Shown: positions 28,595 to 39,499 of the stretch, piece by piece | Numbering within the stretch: position 1 is the first letter of the stretch | Layout of the letters: every line of letters begins with the position of its first letter | NCBI RefSeq assembly: GCF_008693385.1 | Contig: NZ_CP044067.1 | Coordinates: 372,001 to 436,000, forward strand | Source: Cupriavidus pauculus | GTDB taxonomy: Bacteria; Pseudomonadota; Gammaproteobacteria; Burkholderiales; Burkholderiaceae | Length of the DNA stretch: 64,000 bases | Direction of reading: 5' to 3' | The notes under the pieces: generated by a model | The model's input: the letters and a program-made list of their open reading frames with translations, nothing else | Databases searched by the model: none | What the model was told of the DNA's origin: nothing | Translations under genes and position numbers: made by a program

Positions 28595-30085
28595 TTAATA
28601 CGTCGTGTCCTTGTCGAGCGGAAACACCGGCCTCGACACCTTGCGGAAAGGAAACTTCTCGTAGCGCGAACTGGTTACGCCTTCGCCGTCGCACTCGACG
28701 ACCGCCTTGGCGATCGGCACGAAGACCGGCCGGCAGTACATGCGCGACTTCAGCAGCAGAAATCGCGCGGCATGCGGGTCGACACCGATATGGGTGAAGA
28801 TGCCGAGGTCCCAGTGCTCCTGCGGTGTCTCCGTGACGATGATTTTCGCGGCACCCGTATCGAGCAGGACCGTCCTGCCCATCCGGATTTTCTGGCCCGT
28901 ATAGGTGGGGCCCGAAATGACATACTCGCCGTCGCTGATGGCCGTGACGATCCCCGACACCGGTTTCGGTTGCGGGTACTGGTTGAGCTGCGGCATCGCG
29001 ACCTTGTCGCCGACCTCGAGCGTGACGCGCGCGCCGACACCGGCCGCGATCAGTGCCGCCACGGCCTCCGGATCGCACACAGGGCCCACCGCAATACCAT
29101 CGAGCCCCTGTGCCAGCGCTTCGTGGAGCACCGCCATGTTGTCGCACGTGCCGCCCGACATGCAATTGTCGCCGTGGTCGAGCAGCAGCACGGGGCGCTG
29201 CGTCGAGGCGGTGTCGTCGCTCGCCTGCGCGGCGTGGGCCGCCGCCGCGATGGAATCTGCCAACGGTGCGGAGGTGTAAACGAAATCGTTGCGGTCTTCC
29301 CAGATCTGCGCCGCAATCCGGTCCGCAACGGCCTCGGCCGCATCCGGATCGCCGTTGCCCACCACGATCACGCTCAGGCATGGCGCGGCAATGTCGGCCA
29401 GGCCGAAGCCCGCCAGCACCGACACCGCGAGCATGCCGTCGCGCTCCGCCTCCTTCGCGCTCGCCACGGCGCGGGCCATCGCGCCCTCGTCGGTGCGGCT
29501 ACGCAACGTATGCGTGACGAGCGGCGGCCGGCGCCACGCCATGACGGGACGAACCCTTCCGGCCATCATATCGAACAGCAGGCGGCCCGCATGCGCGCCG
29601 GTCTCGTACATATCGACGTGCGGATATGTCTTGAAACTGACGGCGATATCGGCGTGGTCGATCAGCGTTTGCGTGATATTGCCGTGGAGATCGAGCGCGA
29701 CCGCGATCGGCGCATCGGGTAGCACCTTGCGCAGGCGTTCGAGCAGCTCGCCCTCGCCGTCATCGCTGTTCTCGGCGACCATCGCGCCGTGCAGATCGAG
29801 CAGTACCGCATCGCAGCCGGCCGCTGCGCCGACGATCGTGTCCGTGAGATGCGTGTACGCGGCCGCGGCCACGCGCCCGCTGGGATTGGCGCCCGCGATG
29901 ACGGGCACCACGATCTCCGCGCCCGCGGCCTCCGCGAGGTCGATAAACGCGCCCGCGGCGGTGCGCGATCCCTTCGCGGCCCGGTAGCCCTCGGCGCCGT
30001 ACTGCGGGTCGAACGAGGCCAGTGGCGTGGCCACGGGCGAGAACGTATTGGTTTCGTGGTTGAGCCTGGCAATCAGAATCTTCAT
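28595..30085 (-). CDS. MlrC/M81-family metallopeptidase-like protein
   Basis: 496 residues matching the M81 (microcystinase MlrC) family: the N-terminal RLNHETNTFSPV, LLDLHGAMVAENSDDGEGEL, the metal-binding ALDLHGNIT, the TYPHVDMYETG segment and DHGDNCMSGGTCD. These proteins are found beside amino-acid or peptide transporters and are thought to cleave small peptides or amide bonds. ATG 30085 has GAGGGG 6 bases upstream. It is the last gene of the liv-type operon, 12 bp after the amidohydrolase gene. Confidence 0.88.
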   Translation of the reverse strand: MKILIARLNHETNTFSPVATPLASFDPQYGAEGYRAAKGSRTAAGAFIDLAEAAGAEIVVPVIAGANPSGRVAAAAYTHLTDTIVGAAAGCDAVLLDLHGAMVAENSDDGEGELLERLRKVLPDAPIAVALDLHGNITQTLIDHADIAVSFKTYPHVDMYETGAHAGRLLFDMMAGRVRPVMAWRRPPLVTHTLRSRTDEGAMARAVASAKEAERDGMLAVSVLAGFGLADIAAPCLSVIVVGNGDPDAAEAVADRIAAQIWEDRNDFVYTSAPLADSIAAAAHAAQASDDTASTQRPVLLLDHGDNCMSGGTCDNMAVLHEALAQGLDGIAVGPVCDPEAVAALIAAGVGARVTLEVGDKVAMPQLNQYPQPKPVSGIVTAISDGEYVISGPTYTGQKIRMGRTVLLDTGAAKIIVTETPQEHWDLGIFTHIGVDPHAARFLLLKSRMYCRPVFVPIAKAVVECDGEGVTSSRYEKFPFRKVSRPVFPLDKDTTY

Positions 30086-30097
30086 GAGCCCCTCGGC

Positions 30098-31351
30098 TTA
30101 TCGAATGGTGGGGTGCGCGATATCGAGCATCGCATGCAGCAGCACATTGGCGCCCGCTTCCAGATGCTCGGGCCTGGCGTCCTCGATCTCGTTATGGCTG
30201 ATGCCATCCTTGCAGGGCACGAAGATCATCGCGGTGGGCGCCACGCGCGCAAGATAGACCGCGTCGTGCCCCGCGCCGCTGATCACATCCATCTCGGAAA
30301 GACCAAGGCGCGTGGCGCCCTGGCGTACGGCATCGACGAGCGCGTCGTCGAACGGCTGCGGCGGAAAATAGACGACTTGCCGCACATCGATCTCCACGCC
30401 GTGGCGCTCGGCGAGTGCCTGCGCACGCGCGAGCAACGCATCGTGCATGGCCGAAAGCTGCGTATCGTCGGCCGCGCGCAGATCCGCCGTCATGGCGACC
30501 CGCCCGGGAATCACGTTGCGGGAATCGGGATGCACGGACAGGCAGCCAACCGTGCCGCGCCCGTGTGGCGCATGCTCGAGCGCGATGCGATTGACGATCG
30601 CCACGAGCTCGGACGCGGCAAGCAGCGCATCGCGGCGCAGCGCCATCGGCGTGGGTCCCGCATGGGCCTCCATGCCCGTGACCGTGACGTCGTACCAGCG
30701 CTGCCCCAGCGCGCCGGTGACGACGCCGATCGTCGTCTCGTGCGCTTCCAGCACCGGCCCCTGCTCGATATGGGCTTCGAAGTACGCGCGAGGCTTGCAC
30801 TCGCCCAGCGGGGCCGAGCCGGCGTAGCCGATGGCAGCGAGCGCCTCGCCGACGGAAACGCCATCGCGGTCGGTCTGGGCGAGCAGGCCCTCCAGTGCGA
30901 ACTCGCCGATATAGGCGCCCGATCCCATCATGACGGGCACGAAGCGCGAGCCCTCTTCGTTCGTCCAGACGGCCACCTCGATCGGCGCCTCGGTGACGAT
31001 GCCATGGTCATCGAGCGTCCTGAGGACCTCGATACCGGCAAACACCCCGTAGTTGCCGTCGAACTTGCCGCCGGTCGGCTGCGTATCGATATGGCTGCCC
31101 GTCATGACGGGCGGCAGGGTGTCGTCGCGCCCCGCACGGCGCGCGAAGATATTGCCGATGGCATCGATGCGGATCGTGCAGCCGGCCGCCCTGGCCTCCC
31201 GCACGAAGAAATCGCGGCCCTGCCGGTCGAGGTCCGTCAGCGCGAGGCGGCAGACGCCGCCTTTCGGCGTTGCGCCGATGTCGGCAAGACGCATCAGCGT
31301 GTTCCAGAGCCGCTCGCCATCGATGCGCAATTCACGTGGTGTGTTTTCCAT
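30098..31351 (-). CDS. Zn-dependent allantoate amidohydrolase/N-carbamoyl-amino-acid hydrolase
   Basis: 417 residues of the M20/AllC-HyuC family. Visible motifs are GSHIDTQPTGGKFDGNYGVF with two metal ligands, WTNEEGSRF with the catalytic and ligand Glu, FEAHIEQGPVLE and SGAGHDAVYLA. The family hydrolyses N-carbamoyl or ureido groups, releasing ammonia and CO2. ATG 31351 has GGAGG 5 bases upstream. It lies 23 bp after livF in the transporter operon, so the transporter probably imports an N-carbamoyl or ureido compound (inference). Confidence 0.9.
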   Translation of the reverse strand: MENTPRELRIDGERLWNTLMRLADIGATPKGGVCRLALTDLDRQGRDFFVREARAAGCTIRIDAIGNIFARRAGRDDTLPPVMTGSHIDTQPTGGKFDGNYGVFAGIEVLRTLDDHGIVTEAPIEVAVWTNEEGSRFVPVMMGSGAYIGEFALEGLLAQTDRDGVSVGEALAAIGYAGSAPLGECKPRAYFEAHIEQGPVLEAHETTIGVVTGALGQRWYDVTVTGMEAHAGPTPMALRRDALLAASELVAIVNRIALEHAPHGRGTVGCLSVHPDSRNVIPGRVAMTADLRAADDTQLSAMHDALLARAQALAERHGVEIDVRQVVYFPPQPFDDALVDAVRQGATRLGLSEMDVISGAGHDAVYLARVAPTAMIFVPCKDGISHNEIEDARPEHLEAGANVLLHAMLDIAHPTIR

Positions 31352-31374
31352 GCTGCCTCCAGTGCAATGGCGGT

Positions 31375-32079
31375 TCAGACGGCGAGGCCGACACCGAGAT
31401 ACCGGTCCTTGATCGCGTCGTCCTGCCGGAACGCCTCGTTGGTGCCGGTGTAGACCACCTTGCCCTGCTCGATCACCACATGGCGGTCGGCAAGCTGCAT
31501 GCAGACCTCGAGGTTTTGCTCGACCAGAAGAATCGGCACGCCGGCGGCCTTGATCACCTTGAGCTGCGCGACGATCTCCTCGACGATGACGGGCGCGAGC
31601 CCTTCCACGGGTTCGTCGAGCATCAGCAGGCGCGGATGGTTCATCAGCGCGCGTCCGATCGCGAGCATCTGCTGCTCCCCGCCCGAGAGCTGCGCGCCGC
31701 CATTGCCACGCCGCTCGCGCAGCCGCGGGAAAATCCGGTAGACGTCGTCGAGTTGCCACGGCGAAGCCTTCCTTGCCGCGAGCTTGAGGTTCTCCTCGAC
31801 CGTCAGCAGCTTGAAGATGCCCCGGTGCTCGGGCACGAAACACAGGCCTTCCGAGGCAATACGGAACGCCGGCTTGCCCGTGACGTCCTGCCCGCGGAAC
31901 AGTACGCGGCCGCCGCGCGGCTCGACGATTCCGGCAATCGCCTTCAGCGTCGTCGACTTCCCCGCGCCGTTGCGGCCCAGCAGCGTGACCAGCTCCCCGT
32001 CGCCGACGCTCAGCGACACACCCTGCAGCACGTGGCTCTTCCCGTAGTAGCCGTGAATATCCTGTACGTCGAGCATCAT
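31375..32079 (-). CDS. livF: Branched-chain-type ABC transporter ATPase LivF
   Basis: 234 residues: Walker A GRNGAGKSTT, signature LSGGEQQML, Walker B LLMLDEPVEGLAP and the H-loop-type ILLVEQN. LivF subunits energise uptake of branched-chain amino acids, amides or urea. The start overlaps the livG stop by 4 bases (ATGA), so the two are translationally coupled. Confidence 0.93.
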   Translation of the reverse strand: MMLDVQDIHGYYGKSHVLQGVSLSVGDGELVTLLGRNGAGKSTTLKAIAGIVEPRGGRVLFRGQDVTGKPAFRIASEGLCFVPEHRGIFKLLTVEENLKLAARKASPWQLDDVYRIFPRLRERRGNGGAQLSGGEQQMLAIGRALMNHPRLLMLDEPVEGLAPVIVEEIVAQLKVIKAAGVPILLVEQNLEVCMQLADRHVVIEQGKVVYTGTNEAFRQDDAIKDRYLGVGLAV

Positions 32080-32843
32080 GCCTTGCCTCCGGTGATCATA
32101 TTGCCCAGATAGGCGGCGCGGACGCGCGGATCGCCACGCACGTCCGCGGGCGCGCCCTCCATCAGGACCTTGCCCTGCTGCATCACGGTGATGGTGTCGG
32201 AGATATCCATCACGATATCCATGTTGTGTTCGATCAGCACGACCGTGTGGTCCTCCACCAGGCCGCGAATCAGCCGTTTCATCGCACCGAGGTCGTCCAC
32301 GCCCATGCCCGAGGTCGGCTCGTCGAGGAACACCGCGCGCGGGCGCGCCGCCAACGCCATGCCGACCTCGAGCCGGCGCTGCTGGCCGTGCGACAGTACG
32401 CCGGCCGCCGAGGACGCCACGTGCGCAAGTTCCAGCCGCGCCAGAATCTGATCGACGATGCCCGCGCAGGCCAGGTCGCCGGTCGGCAGGCGCCAGCCGC
32501 TCATGGCCTTGCGGGGCGAGGTGCCGAGCGCCGCCAGCCGAAGATTCTCGCGCACGGACAGGTTGGGAAACAGGCTCGTGACCTGGAACGAGCGCGCGAT
32601 ACCGCGCTGGACCCGCTGGTAGTCGGTTTCCGTCGTGACATCCTTCCCTTCGAACACGATGCGCCCCGCGGTGACCGTGCGCGTTCCCGTCAGCATATGG
32701 AACAGCGTGGTCTTGCCCGCGCCGTTGGGCCCGATCACGGAATGGATCGTGCCCGGCATCACGCGAAGGTCCACGCCGCCGAGCGCCATGAACTTGCCGT
32801 ACTGCTTGACGATACCCGTCGCTTCGAGAATGGGCGTGGTCAT
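32076..32843 (-). CDS. livG: Branched-chain-type ABC transporter ATPase LivG
   Basis: 255 residues: Walker A GPNGAGKTTL, the LivG-specific RSFQVTSLFPNLSVRENLRL region, signature LSHGQQRRLEVGMAL, Walker B AVFLDEPTSGM and VLIEHNMD. The start overlaps the livM stop by 4 bases. The reading frame continues open upstream, but the ATG at 32843 gives the family N-terminus (ILEATGIVKQYG). Confidence 0.93.
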   Translation of the reverse strand: MTTPILEATGIVKQYGKFMALGGVDLRVMPGTIHSVIGPNGAGKTTLFHMLTGTRTVTAGRIVFEGKDVTTETDYQRVQRGIARSFQVTSLFPNLSVRENLRLAALGTSPRKAMSGWRLPTGDLACAGIVDQILARLELAHVASSAAGVLSHGQQRRLEVGMALAARPRAVFLDEPTSGMGVDDLGAMKRLIRGLVEDHTVVLIEHNMDIVMDISDTITVMQQGKVLMEGAPADVRGDPRVRAAYLGNMITGGKA

Positions 32844-33841
32844 GCGCGCTCCTCGTGAGTGGCCGCGGTGTCTTTCAGGCCGCGCAGGCGCGCCGCAACG
32901 GTCGAGCACAGGCCCCATAGCCCGCGCTGCATGAACAGGCTCACGGCGATGAGCAGGAAGCCCAGCAGCATCAGCCACCGTGGCCAGAGCGTGGAGAGCC
33001 AGTCGGCCAGCAGCACGTAGAATGCGGCGCCCAGCACGGACGCGAAGATATTGCCGGTGCCGCCGATCACCGTCATGACCAGGATCATCTCGCTGGCGTG
33101 ATAGTCGATGTTCGCCAGCGGCGCGATGCCCGTGAGCATGGCGTGCAAGGCGCCGGCCAGCCCCGTGACGGCGCCCGAGATGACGAACGCCAGCAGCTTG
33201 AACGCGCGCACGTTGTAGCCGACGGCCAGCGCCCGTTCCTCGTTGTCGCGGATGGCCAGCAGCGTGCGGCCGAGCACGGATTCCGTGACGCGCAGGACCA
33301 GTGCGAAGACGATCAGGAACAGCACCGCCACAAAGGCGTAGAAGCCCCACGACGAGGTGATGTCGATCAGCGTGTGCCCGCCGATCGCGATGGGCGGCCG
33401 GGGAATGTCGAGCAACCCGTTGTCGCCGCCGGTAATGCCGGGCGTCGTGTACGCGATGAAGTAGAACATCTGCGCAAACGCCAGCGTCAGCATCACGAAA
33501 TAGGTGCCGCGCTGGCGAATGGAGAACCATCCCACCAGCGCCGCGGCCAGCGCGCCGATGACGGCGGCACCGAGCAGCGCCAGCGGCATCGGCATGCCCT
33601 GCCATCGCGTCAGCGCGATACCGGCCGCATAGCTGCCCAGACCGAAGAAGATACCCTGCCCGAACGACAGCAGGCCCGTGTATCCCAGCAGAAGGTTGCA
33701 CGCCATGGCGGCCATGGCATAGATCAGCACCTCGGTGGCGAGCGTGCCCGACCGGATCGTGAGCGGAAGTAGTAACGCGATACCGAGCGCGAGCCACCAG
33801 AAGCGGTAGCGGACGAGCCATTGTTTGCCTGATGCCATCAT
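32840..33841 (-). CDS. livM: Branched-chain-type ABC transporter permease LivM
   Basis: 333 residues with about nine or ten membrane segments and the permease motif LGYTGLLSFGQGIFFGLGSY, then FAQMFYFIAYTTPGITGGDN, NEERALAVGYN and the C-terminal MTVIGGTGNIFASVLGAAFY. It begins with ATGATG after a GGGGAGGGG, overlapping the livH stop by 4 bases. Confidence 0.93.
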   Translation of the reverse strand: MMASGKQWLVRYRFWWLALGIALLLPLTIRSGTLATEVLIYAMAAMACNLLLGYTGLLSFGQGIFFGLGSYAAGIALTRWQGMPMPLALLGAAVIGALAAALVGWFSIRQRGTYFVMLTLAFAQMFYFIAYTTPGITGGDNGLLDIPRPPIAIGGHTLIDITSSWGFYAFVAVLFLIVFALVLRVTESVLGRTLLAIRDNEERALAVGYNVRAFKLLAFVISGAVTGLAGALHAMLTGIAPLANIDYHASEMILVMTVIGGTGNIFASVLGAAFYVLLADWLSTLWPRWLMLLGFLLIAVSLFMQRGLWGLCSTVAARLRGLKDTAATHEERA

Positions 33842-34695
33842 CCCCTCCCCAGCAGACCGTGCGGACGCAGCAGCAGTACCGCGGCCATCGCCACATAGAT
33901 CATCAGCCGCGCGCCCTCGGGCCAGAGCGTGCTCATCAGGCTCTGCACGATGCCGACGAGCAGCCCGCCCACCAATGCGCCCGTGAAGCTCCCCATGCCG
34001 CCGACGACGACCACGATAAACGCCACACCGAGCGCTTCCACGCCCATGAACGGTTCGGCCCCGCGAATAGGCGCGGCCAGGACACCGGCAATCGCCGCTG
34101 TCCCCGCGCCCAGCGCGAACATCAGGCTGAACAGGCGAAACACGTTGATGCCGAGCAGCGAGACCATTTCCGTCGATTCGCTGCCGGCACGCACGGCGCT
34201 GCCGATGCGCGTGCCCTCGAGCAGCCACCAGAGCGCTACCGCGAGGAGTGCCGTGAAACCGATGACGAACAGCCGGTATTTCGGATAGATGAAGTCGCCC
34301 CACATGACGACGCCCTGCAGGATGTCGGGCGGTGGCACGTCAACGCCCAGCGGCCCCCACCCCACGATGATCAGCTCCTGGATCGCGAGCGCGAGGCCCA
34401 CGGTGATGAGGATATGGAACTCGTGCGGCTGCGCGTAGACGTGGCGCAGCATGAATTTCTCGGTGAGCCATGCCAGCGCGCCGATGATCACGGGCGCCAG
34501 CACCAGCGCGGCCCAGAAATTCAGCCCGAACTGCAGGGCCTGGAAGCACAGGTATGCGCCCAGCGCGTAGAAGGCGCCATGCGCGAAGTTGACGAAACGC
34601 AAGAGGCCGAAGACGATCGACAGGCCTACCGCCAGCAGGAAGTAGAGCATGCCAATCCCGACGCCATTGATCACCTGTAGCAGATAGACGTTCAT
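33838..34695 (-). CDS. livH: Branched-chain-type ABC transporter permease LivH
   Basis: 285 residues, about eight membrane segments, with GLSIVFGLLRFVNFAHGAFY and the EAA-type loop VVVGGMGSFTGALVGGLLVG. It forms the membrane channel with LivM. A 104-bp gap separates it from the receptor gene upstream, enough for a processing or attenuation site, but no clear hairpin was identified. Confidence 0.93.
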   Translation of the reverse strand: MNVYLLQVINGVGIGMLYFLLAVGLSIVFGLLRFVNFAHGAFYALGAYLCFQALQFGLNFWAALVLAPVIIGALAWLTEKFMLRHVYAQPHEFHILITVGLALAIQELIIVGWGPLGVDVPPPDILQGVVMWGDFIYPKYRLFVIGFTALLAVALWWLLEGTRIGSAVRAGSESTEMVSLLGINVFRLFSLMFALGAGTAAIAGVLAAPIRGAEPFMGVEALGVAFIVVVVGGMGSFTGALVGGLLVGIVQSLMSTLWPEGARLMIYVAMAAVLLLRPHGLLGRG

Positions 34696-34799
34696 AGGCC
34701 GTACGGATGAGTGAAGCCGCCGGAACGCGGTGGCGCGCTCCGGTGCATCGGATTTGACGGGGAAGATCCGCGGCCGGGATTACCGCGGCTTCGCGCGGC

Positions 34800-36002
34800 T
34801 TATGCCATCTTGCACTGCGTCTGGTCGAGGGGCAGAAAGGCCTTGCCCACATTCACGACTTCGGCGTAGTCGTCCTTGTCCTTCATGGCGGACTTGGCCT
34901 TGCCTTTCAGCAGGTAGTAGTTCTTGAGCACCTGGTGATCGCCCGCGCGGATTTCCTCGGGGCCGGTCAGCCCTTCGTACTTCAGCCCTTCCAGTGCGGC
35001 GATGACGGCCTTGGGATCGGCGGTGCCCGCCTTGATCATGCCGTCGACCAGAATCTTCGTGCAGATATACGAACCCGCCAGGCTGTAGTTCGGGTTCGCC
35101 TTGAACGCGTCCCGCGAACGCTTGACGAGGTCGCGGTTCAGCGGCGTATCCACGCCATGCCAGTACTGCGCGCCGAAGTAGATGCCTTCGCAGAGGTCCG
35201 CGCCCAGCGACTCGAACTGCTCGAGGCCCGAGGCCCACGCGACGAGGATCGTGGTGTTCTTCTTCATGCCGAAGCTCACGGCCTGCCGAAGGGTGTCCGA
35301 GGATTGCGAGCCGAAATTGAGGATCAGCAGCACGTCCGGCTTGGCGGCCAGCGCATTGGTGAGGTAGCCGCTGAACTCCTTCTCGGTCAGCGCGTGGTAG
35401 CTGTTGCCCACGTGCTCGATGCCCTTCTCCTTGAAGATGTTCTTGGCCGCGGAGAGCAGCCCGTCGCCGAATACGTACTGCGGGGTGATCGTGTACCAGC
35501 GCTTTGCCTTCGGCATCGCTTCGATCAGCGGGCGCACCGTGCGCTCGATTGCGCCGTAAGTCGGCACGGACCAGCGGAACGTCGCGCGGTTGCAGTCCTT
35601 GCCCGTGATCTCGTCGGCGCCGGCGGTCGTCACGAAGACGCCCCCGAGCTTCTCCGCTTCCTTCCCCATGGCCAGCGATTCCGAGGAGAGGATGCCGCCC
35701 GCGAAATAGCGTGCCGCCTTCTGCTGCGCGAGCTCCTGCACCTTTCTGACCGCCGTGGCCGGCTTGCCTTCGGTATCGAGCACGCTGTACTGCAACGGCC
35801 GGCCGAGCACCTTTCCGTACTGCTCGACCGCAAGCTTCATCCCGAGATCCGCGAACTTGCCATTCGCGGCGAATGGGCCGGACATCGGTACCGGACAACC
35901 TAGCTCGATGGTCTCGCCCGCGGCAAGGGCGGTGCGCGAATGCGTCACCATGCCCGGAACTGCCGACAGCGCGGCCAACTTAAGCAAATCACGACGATTC
36001 AC
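34800..36002 (-). CDS. Periplasmic receptor of the Liv-type ABC transporter
   Basis: 400 residues. The N-terminus MNRRDLLKLAALSAVPG is a signal peptide with a twin-arginine-like NRRDLLK and cleavage near ALAAG, so export by Tat is possible. The mature part is a type I periplasmic binding fold (LGCPVPMSGPFAANGKFADL, GLKYEGLTGPEEIRAGDHQV). It is the first gene of the seven-gene operon. The ligand is unknown; the downstream amidohydrolase and MlrC-like enzymes suggest a ureido, carbamoyl or peptide-like compound. Confidence 0.9.
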   Translation of the reverse strand: MNRRDLLKLAALSAVPGMVTHSRTALAAGETIELGCPVPMSGPFAANGKFADLGMKLAVEQYGKVLGRPLQYSVLDTEGKPATAVRKVQELAQQKAARYFAGGILSSESLAMGKEAEKLGGVFVTTAGADEITGKDCNRATFRWSVPTYGAIERTVRPLIEAMPKAKRWYTITPQYVFGDGLLSAAKNIFKEKGIEHVGNSYHALTEKEFSGYLTNALAAKPDVLLILNFGSQSSDTLRQAVSFGMKKNTTILVAWASGLEQFESLGADLCEGIYFGAQYWHGVDTPLNRDLVKRSRDAFKANPNYSLAGSYICTKILVDGMIKAGTADPKAVIAALEGLKYEGLTGPEEIRAGDHQVLKNYYLLKGKAKSAMKDKDDYAEVVNVGKAFLPLDQTQCKMA

Positions 36003-36042
36003 GGCTCACTCCTCGATAAGATGGGGGATCGCGGGGTTTATC

Positions 36043-36062
36043 CTATTTATCATGATAAATAG
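36043..36062. promoter_or_regulatory. Perfect 20-bp palindrome, candidate GntR operator
   Basis: CTATTTATCATGATAAATAG is a perfect 20-bp palindrome in an AT-rich stretch between the receptor gene (start 36002, minus) and the GntR gene (start 36149, plus). Position and symmetry fit autoregulation plus control of the transport operon. Confidence 0.7.
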
Positions 36063-36148
36063 AATAGAATCATCTTATGAGCGGCGGAAACGGCTTGTCA
36101 ATCCGCCCGCTCTCAGGGTTTACGCAGGTACTTACCGAGGATTGGGCA

Positions 36149-36988
36149 ATGTCGACGATGTTTCGCGAGGCCAGGGAAGGCGCGTTAGGCATCCGCAAGC
36201 AAAAGCGCGCGGATCTGGTTGCCGAGGAATTGAAGCGCCTGATTACACAGCGCAATCTCCGGCCGGGCGACAGGCTGCCGCCCGAGATCAAGCTCCAGCA
36301 GATGTTTTCCGTGAGCAAGAGCACGATCCGGGAAGCGCTGAAATCGCTCGAAGTGCAGGGCCTGATCAGTGTGTCGACCGGTCCGGCCGGCGGTGGCACG
36401 ATCGTCGAAGTGCCGCTGGACCGCACCTTCCAGCTCATGCAGAACTACCTGTTCTTCAAGGATGTGGGCATTGCCGACGTCTATACGATTCGCCGGTTGC
36501 TGGAGCCGGAGCTCGCCGCGGGCGCCATCGCCCATCTGACGGAGGACGATTTCGCGGCGCTCGAGCGCACGATCGATCTTTGCGATCCGGCATCGAAGGC
36601 TGCCGCCGACGCGCAGATGCTGGACCAGCGGCAGGAAGACCTGACATTCCACGACATTCTCGCCGCGGCCAATCCGAACCCCATGCTGCGGTTCTGCTGC
36701 GAACTGATCAACGAGATGCTTCGCCAGCTCGTCGTCTTCGGCAATGAGACGCCGGCCTGCGAGCACGAGCGCTTTGGCGCGGCGAACGTTTCGTTCCATC
36801 GCCGCATCCTCGAAGCGGCGCGCGCGCGGGATGCCGACCAGGTGCGGACGCTGATGTCCGCGCATATGGAGGAATGCACCCATTTCGTGACGCGGATGAA
36901 CGGCCGGGTGCATGGCCGCCTCGTGCTCGACTCGGAAATGACCCGGCGTACCTGGCTCAAGCCCAAGGACGCCGGCGACAAGCCTTAG
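36149..36988 (+). CDS. GntR-family (FadR subfamily) regulator
   Basis: 279 residues. N-terminal winged helix with LVAEELKRLITQRNLRPGDR, then LPPEIKLQQMFSVSKSTIRE and GGGTIVEVP; an FCD-type all-helical effector domain follows (RRLLEPELAAGAIAHLTEDD, then HDILAAANPN and SFHRRILEAA). ATG 36149 has GAGG about 10 bases upstream; further in-frame starts exist back to 36077. It is divergent from the liv-type operon and convergent (2-bp gap) with the RraA-type gene, and is probably a repressor of the former. Confidence 0.88.
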   Translation: MSTMFREAREGALGIRKQKRADLVAEELKRLITQRNLRPGDRLPPEIKLQQMFSVSKSTIREALKSLEVQGLISVSTGPAGGGTIVEVPLDRTFQLMQNYLFFKDVGIADVYTIRRLLEPELAAGAIAHLTEDDFAALERTIDLCDPASKAAADAQMLDQRQEDLTFHDILAAANPNPMLRFCCELINEMLRQLVVFGNETPACEHERFGAANVSFHRRILEAARARDADQVRTLMSAHMEECTHFVTRMNGRVHGRLVLDSEMTRRTWLKPKDAGDKP

Positions 36989-36990
36989 GG

Positions 36991-37695
36991 TCAGACCGGC
37001 AGGCCCTTGGCCCGCAGCACCGCATCGAACCGCTCGGGATCGGCGGTACCGGTGCGGTTGGTCTCGCGGATGCGGGCTTCGCGTTCCAGGTGCGCCTGCG
37101 TGCGGCGCAGCACGTCTTCGGCCTCGGCGGCGGGCACCGCGATGACGCCGTCGGCATCGCCGACGATCAGGTCGCCGGGCAGCACCGCCATGCCGGCGCA
37201 CGAAATCGGGATATTGATCTCGCCGGGACCGTCCTTGCTCGGGCCGCGGTGCGTATGGCCGCGCGCGAAAATCGGCATCCCCTCCTCGGCCCATTCGAGG
37301 AGGTCGCGCACGGCACCGTCGATAACCAGTCCGCCGAGCTGCTTCGCGATGCAGGTGGTACGCATGAGGCCGCCCACCAGTGCCTGCGTGACATCGGCCC
37401 CGCCGTCGATCACAAGCACGTCGCCGGGCTGGACCATCATCAGCGCCTTGTGGATCATCAGGTTGTCACCGGGACGCACGCGCACGGTCACCGCCGGGCC
37501 GCACAGCACGGTGTCGAGACGCGCGTGATACTGGCGCAGTCCGTAGGTGCCGACGTTGCGGCTCATCGCGTCGCCGATGGCCGCGACGGGCATCGTCCGG
37601 AATGCGGCGACGATCTCGGCGGCCGGGCCGTCGGCACGCGGGTTGATGCGGTAGCCCGCGGGCCATTGCGGGGAGGGAGCGGACGGGGTCGTCAT
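36991..37695 (-). CDS. RraA-family protein, probable 4-hydroxy-2-oxo-acid aldolase
   Basis: 234 residues. The family motif GGLVIDGAVRDLLEWAE contains the Arg-Asp pair that, in HMG/CHA aldolases, binds substrate and metal; MSRNVGTYGL and the GDAD segment also match. These enzymes cleave 4-hydroxy-4-methyl- or 4-carboxy-2-oxo acids to pyruvate and a second oxo acid; other RraA homologues inhibit RNase E. The catabolic operon context favours the aldolase role. It lies 53 bp downstream of the aminotransferase gene and is the last gene of the operon. Confidence 0.85.
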   Translation of the reverse strand: MTTPSAPSPQWPAGYRINPRADGPAAEIVAAFRTMPVAAIGDAMSRNVGTYGLRQYHARLDTVLCGPAVTVRVRPGDNLMIHKALMMVQPGDVLVIDGGADVTQALVGGLMRTTCIAKQLGGLVIDGAVRDLLEWAEEGMPIFARGHTHRGPSKDGPGEINIPISCAGMAVLPGDLIVGDADGVIAVPAAEAEDVLRRTQAHLEREARIRETNRTGTADPERFDAVLRAKGLPV

Positions 37696-37748
37696 GGTTC
37701 GCCTTTATGGAATCGAATGTACTGGGAGGTCGCTCAGGGTAGCGCAGA

Positions 37749-39491
<1,743 letters not shown>

Positions 39492-39499
<8 letters not shown>

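Noticed and set aside
33842..34303. Long N-terminal extension of the LivM frame
   Set aside because: It overlaps livH on the same strand in another frame and is Arg/Gly/His-rich; the ATGA overlap at 33841 marks the real start.
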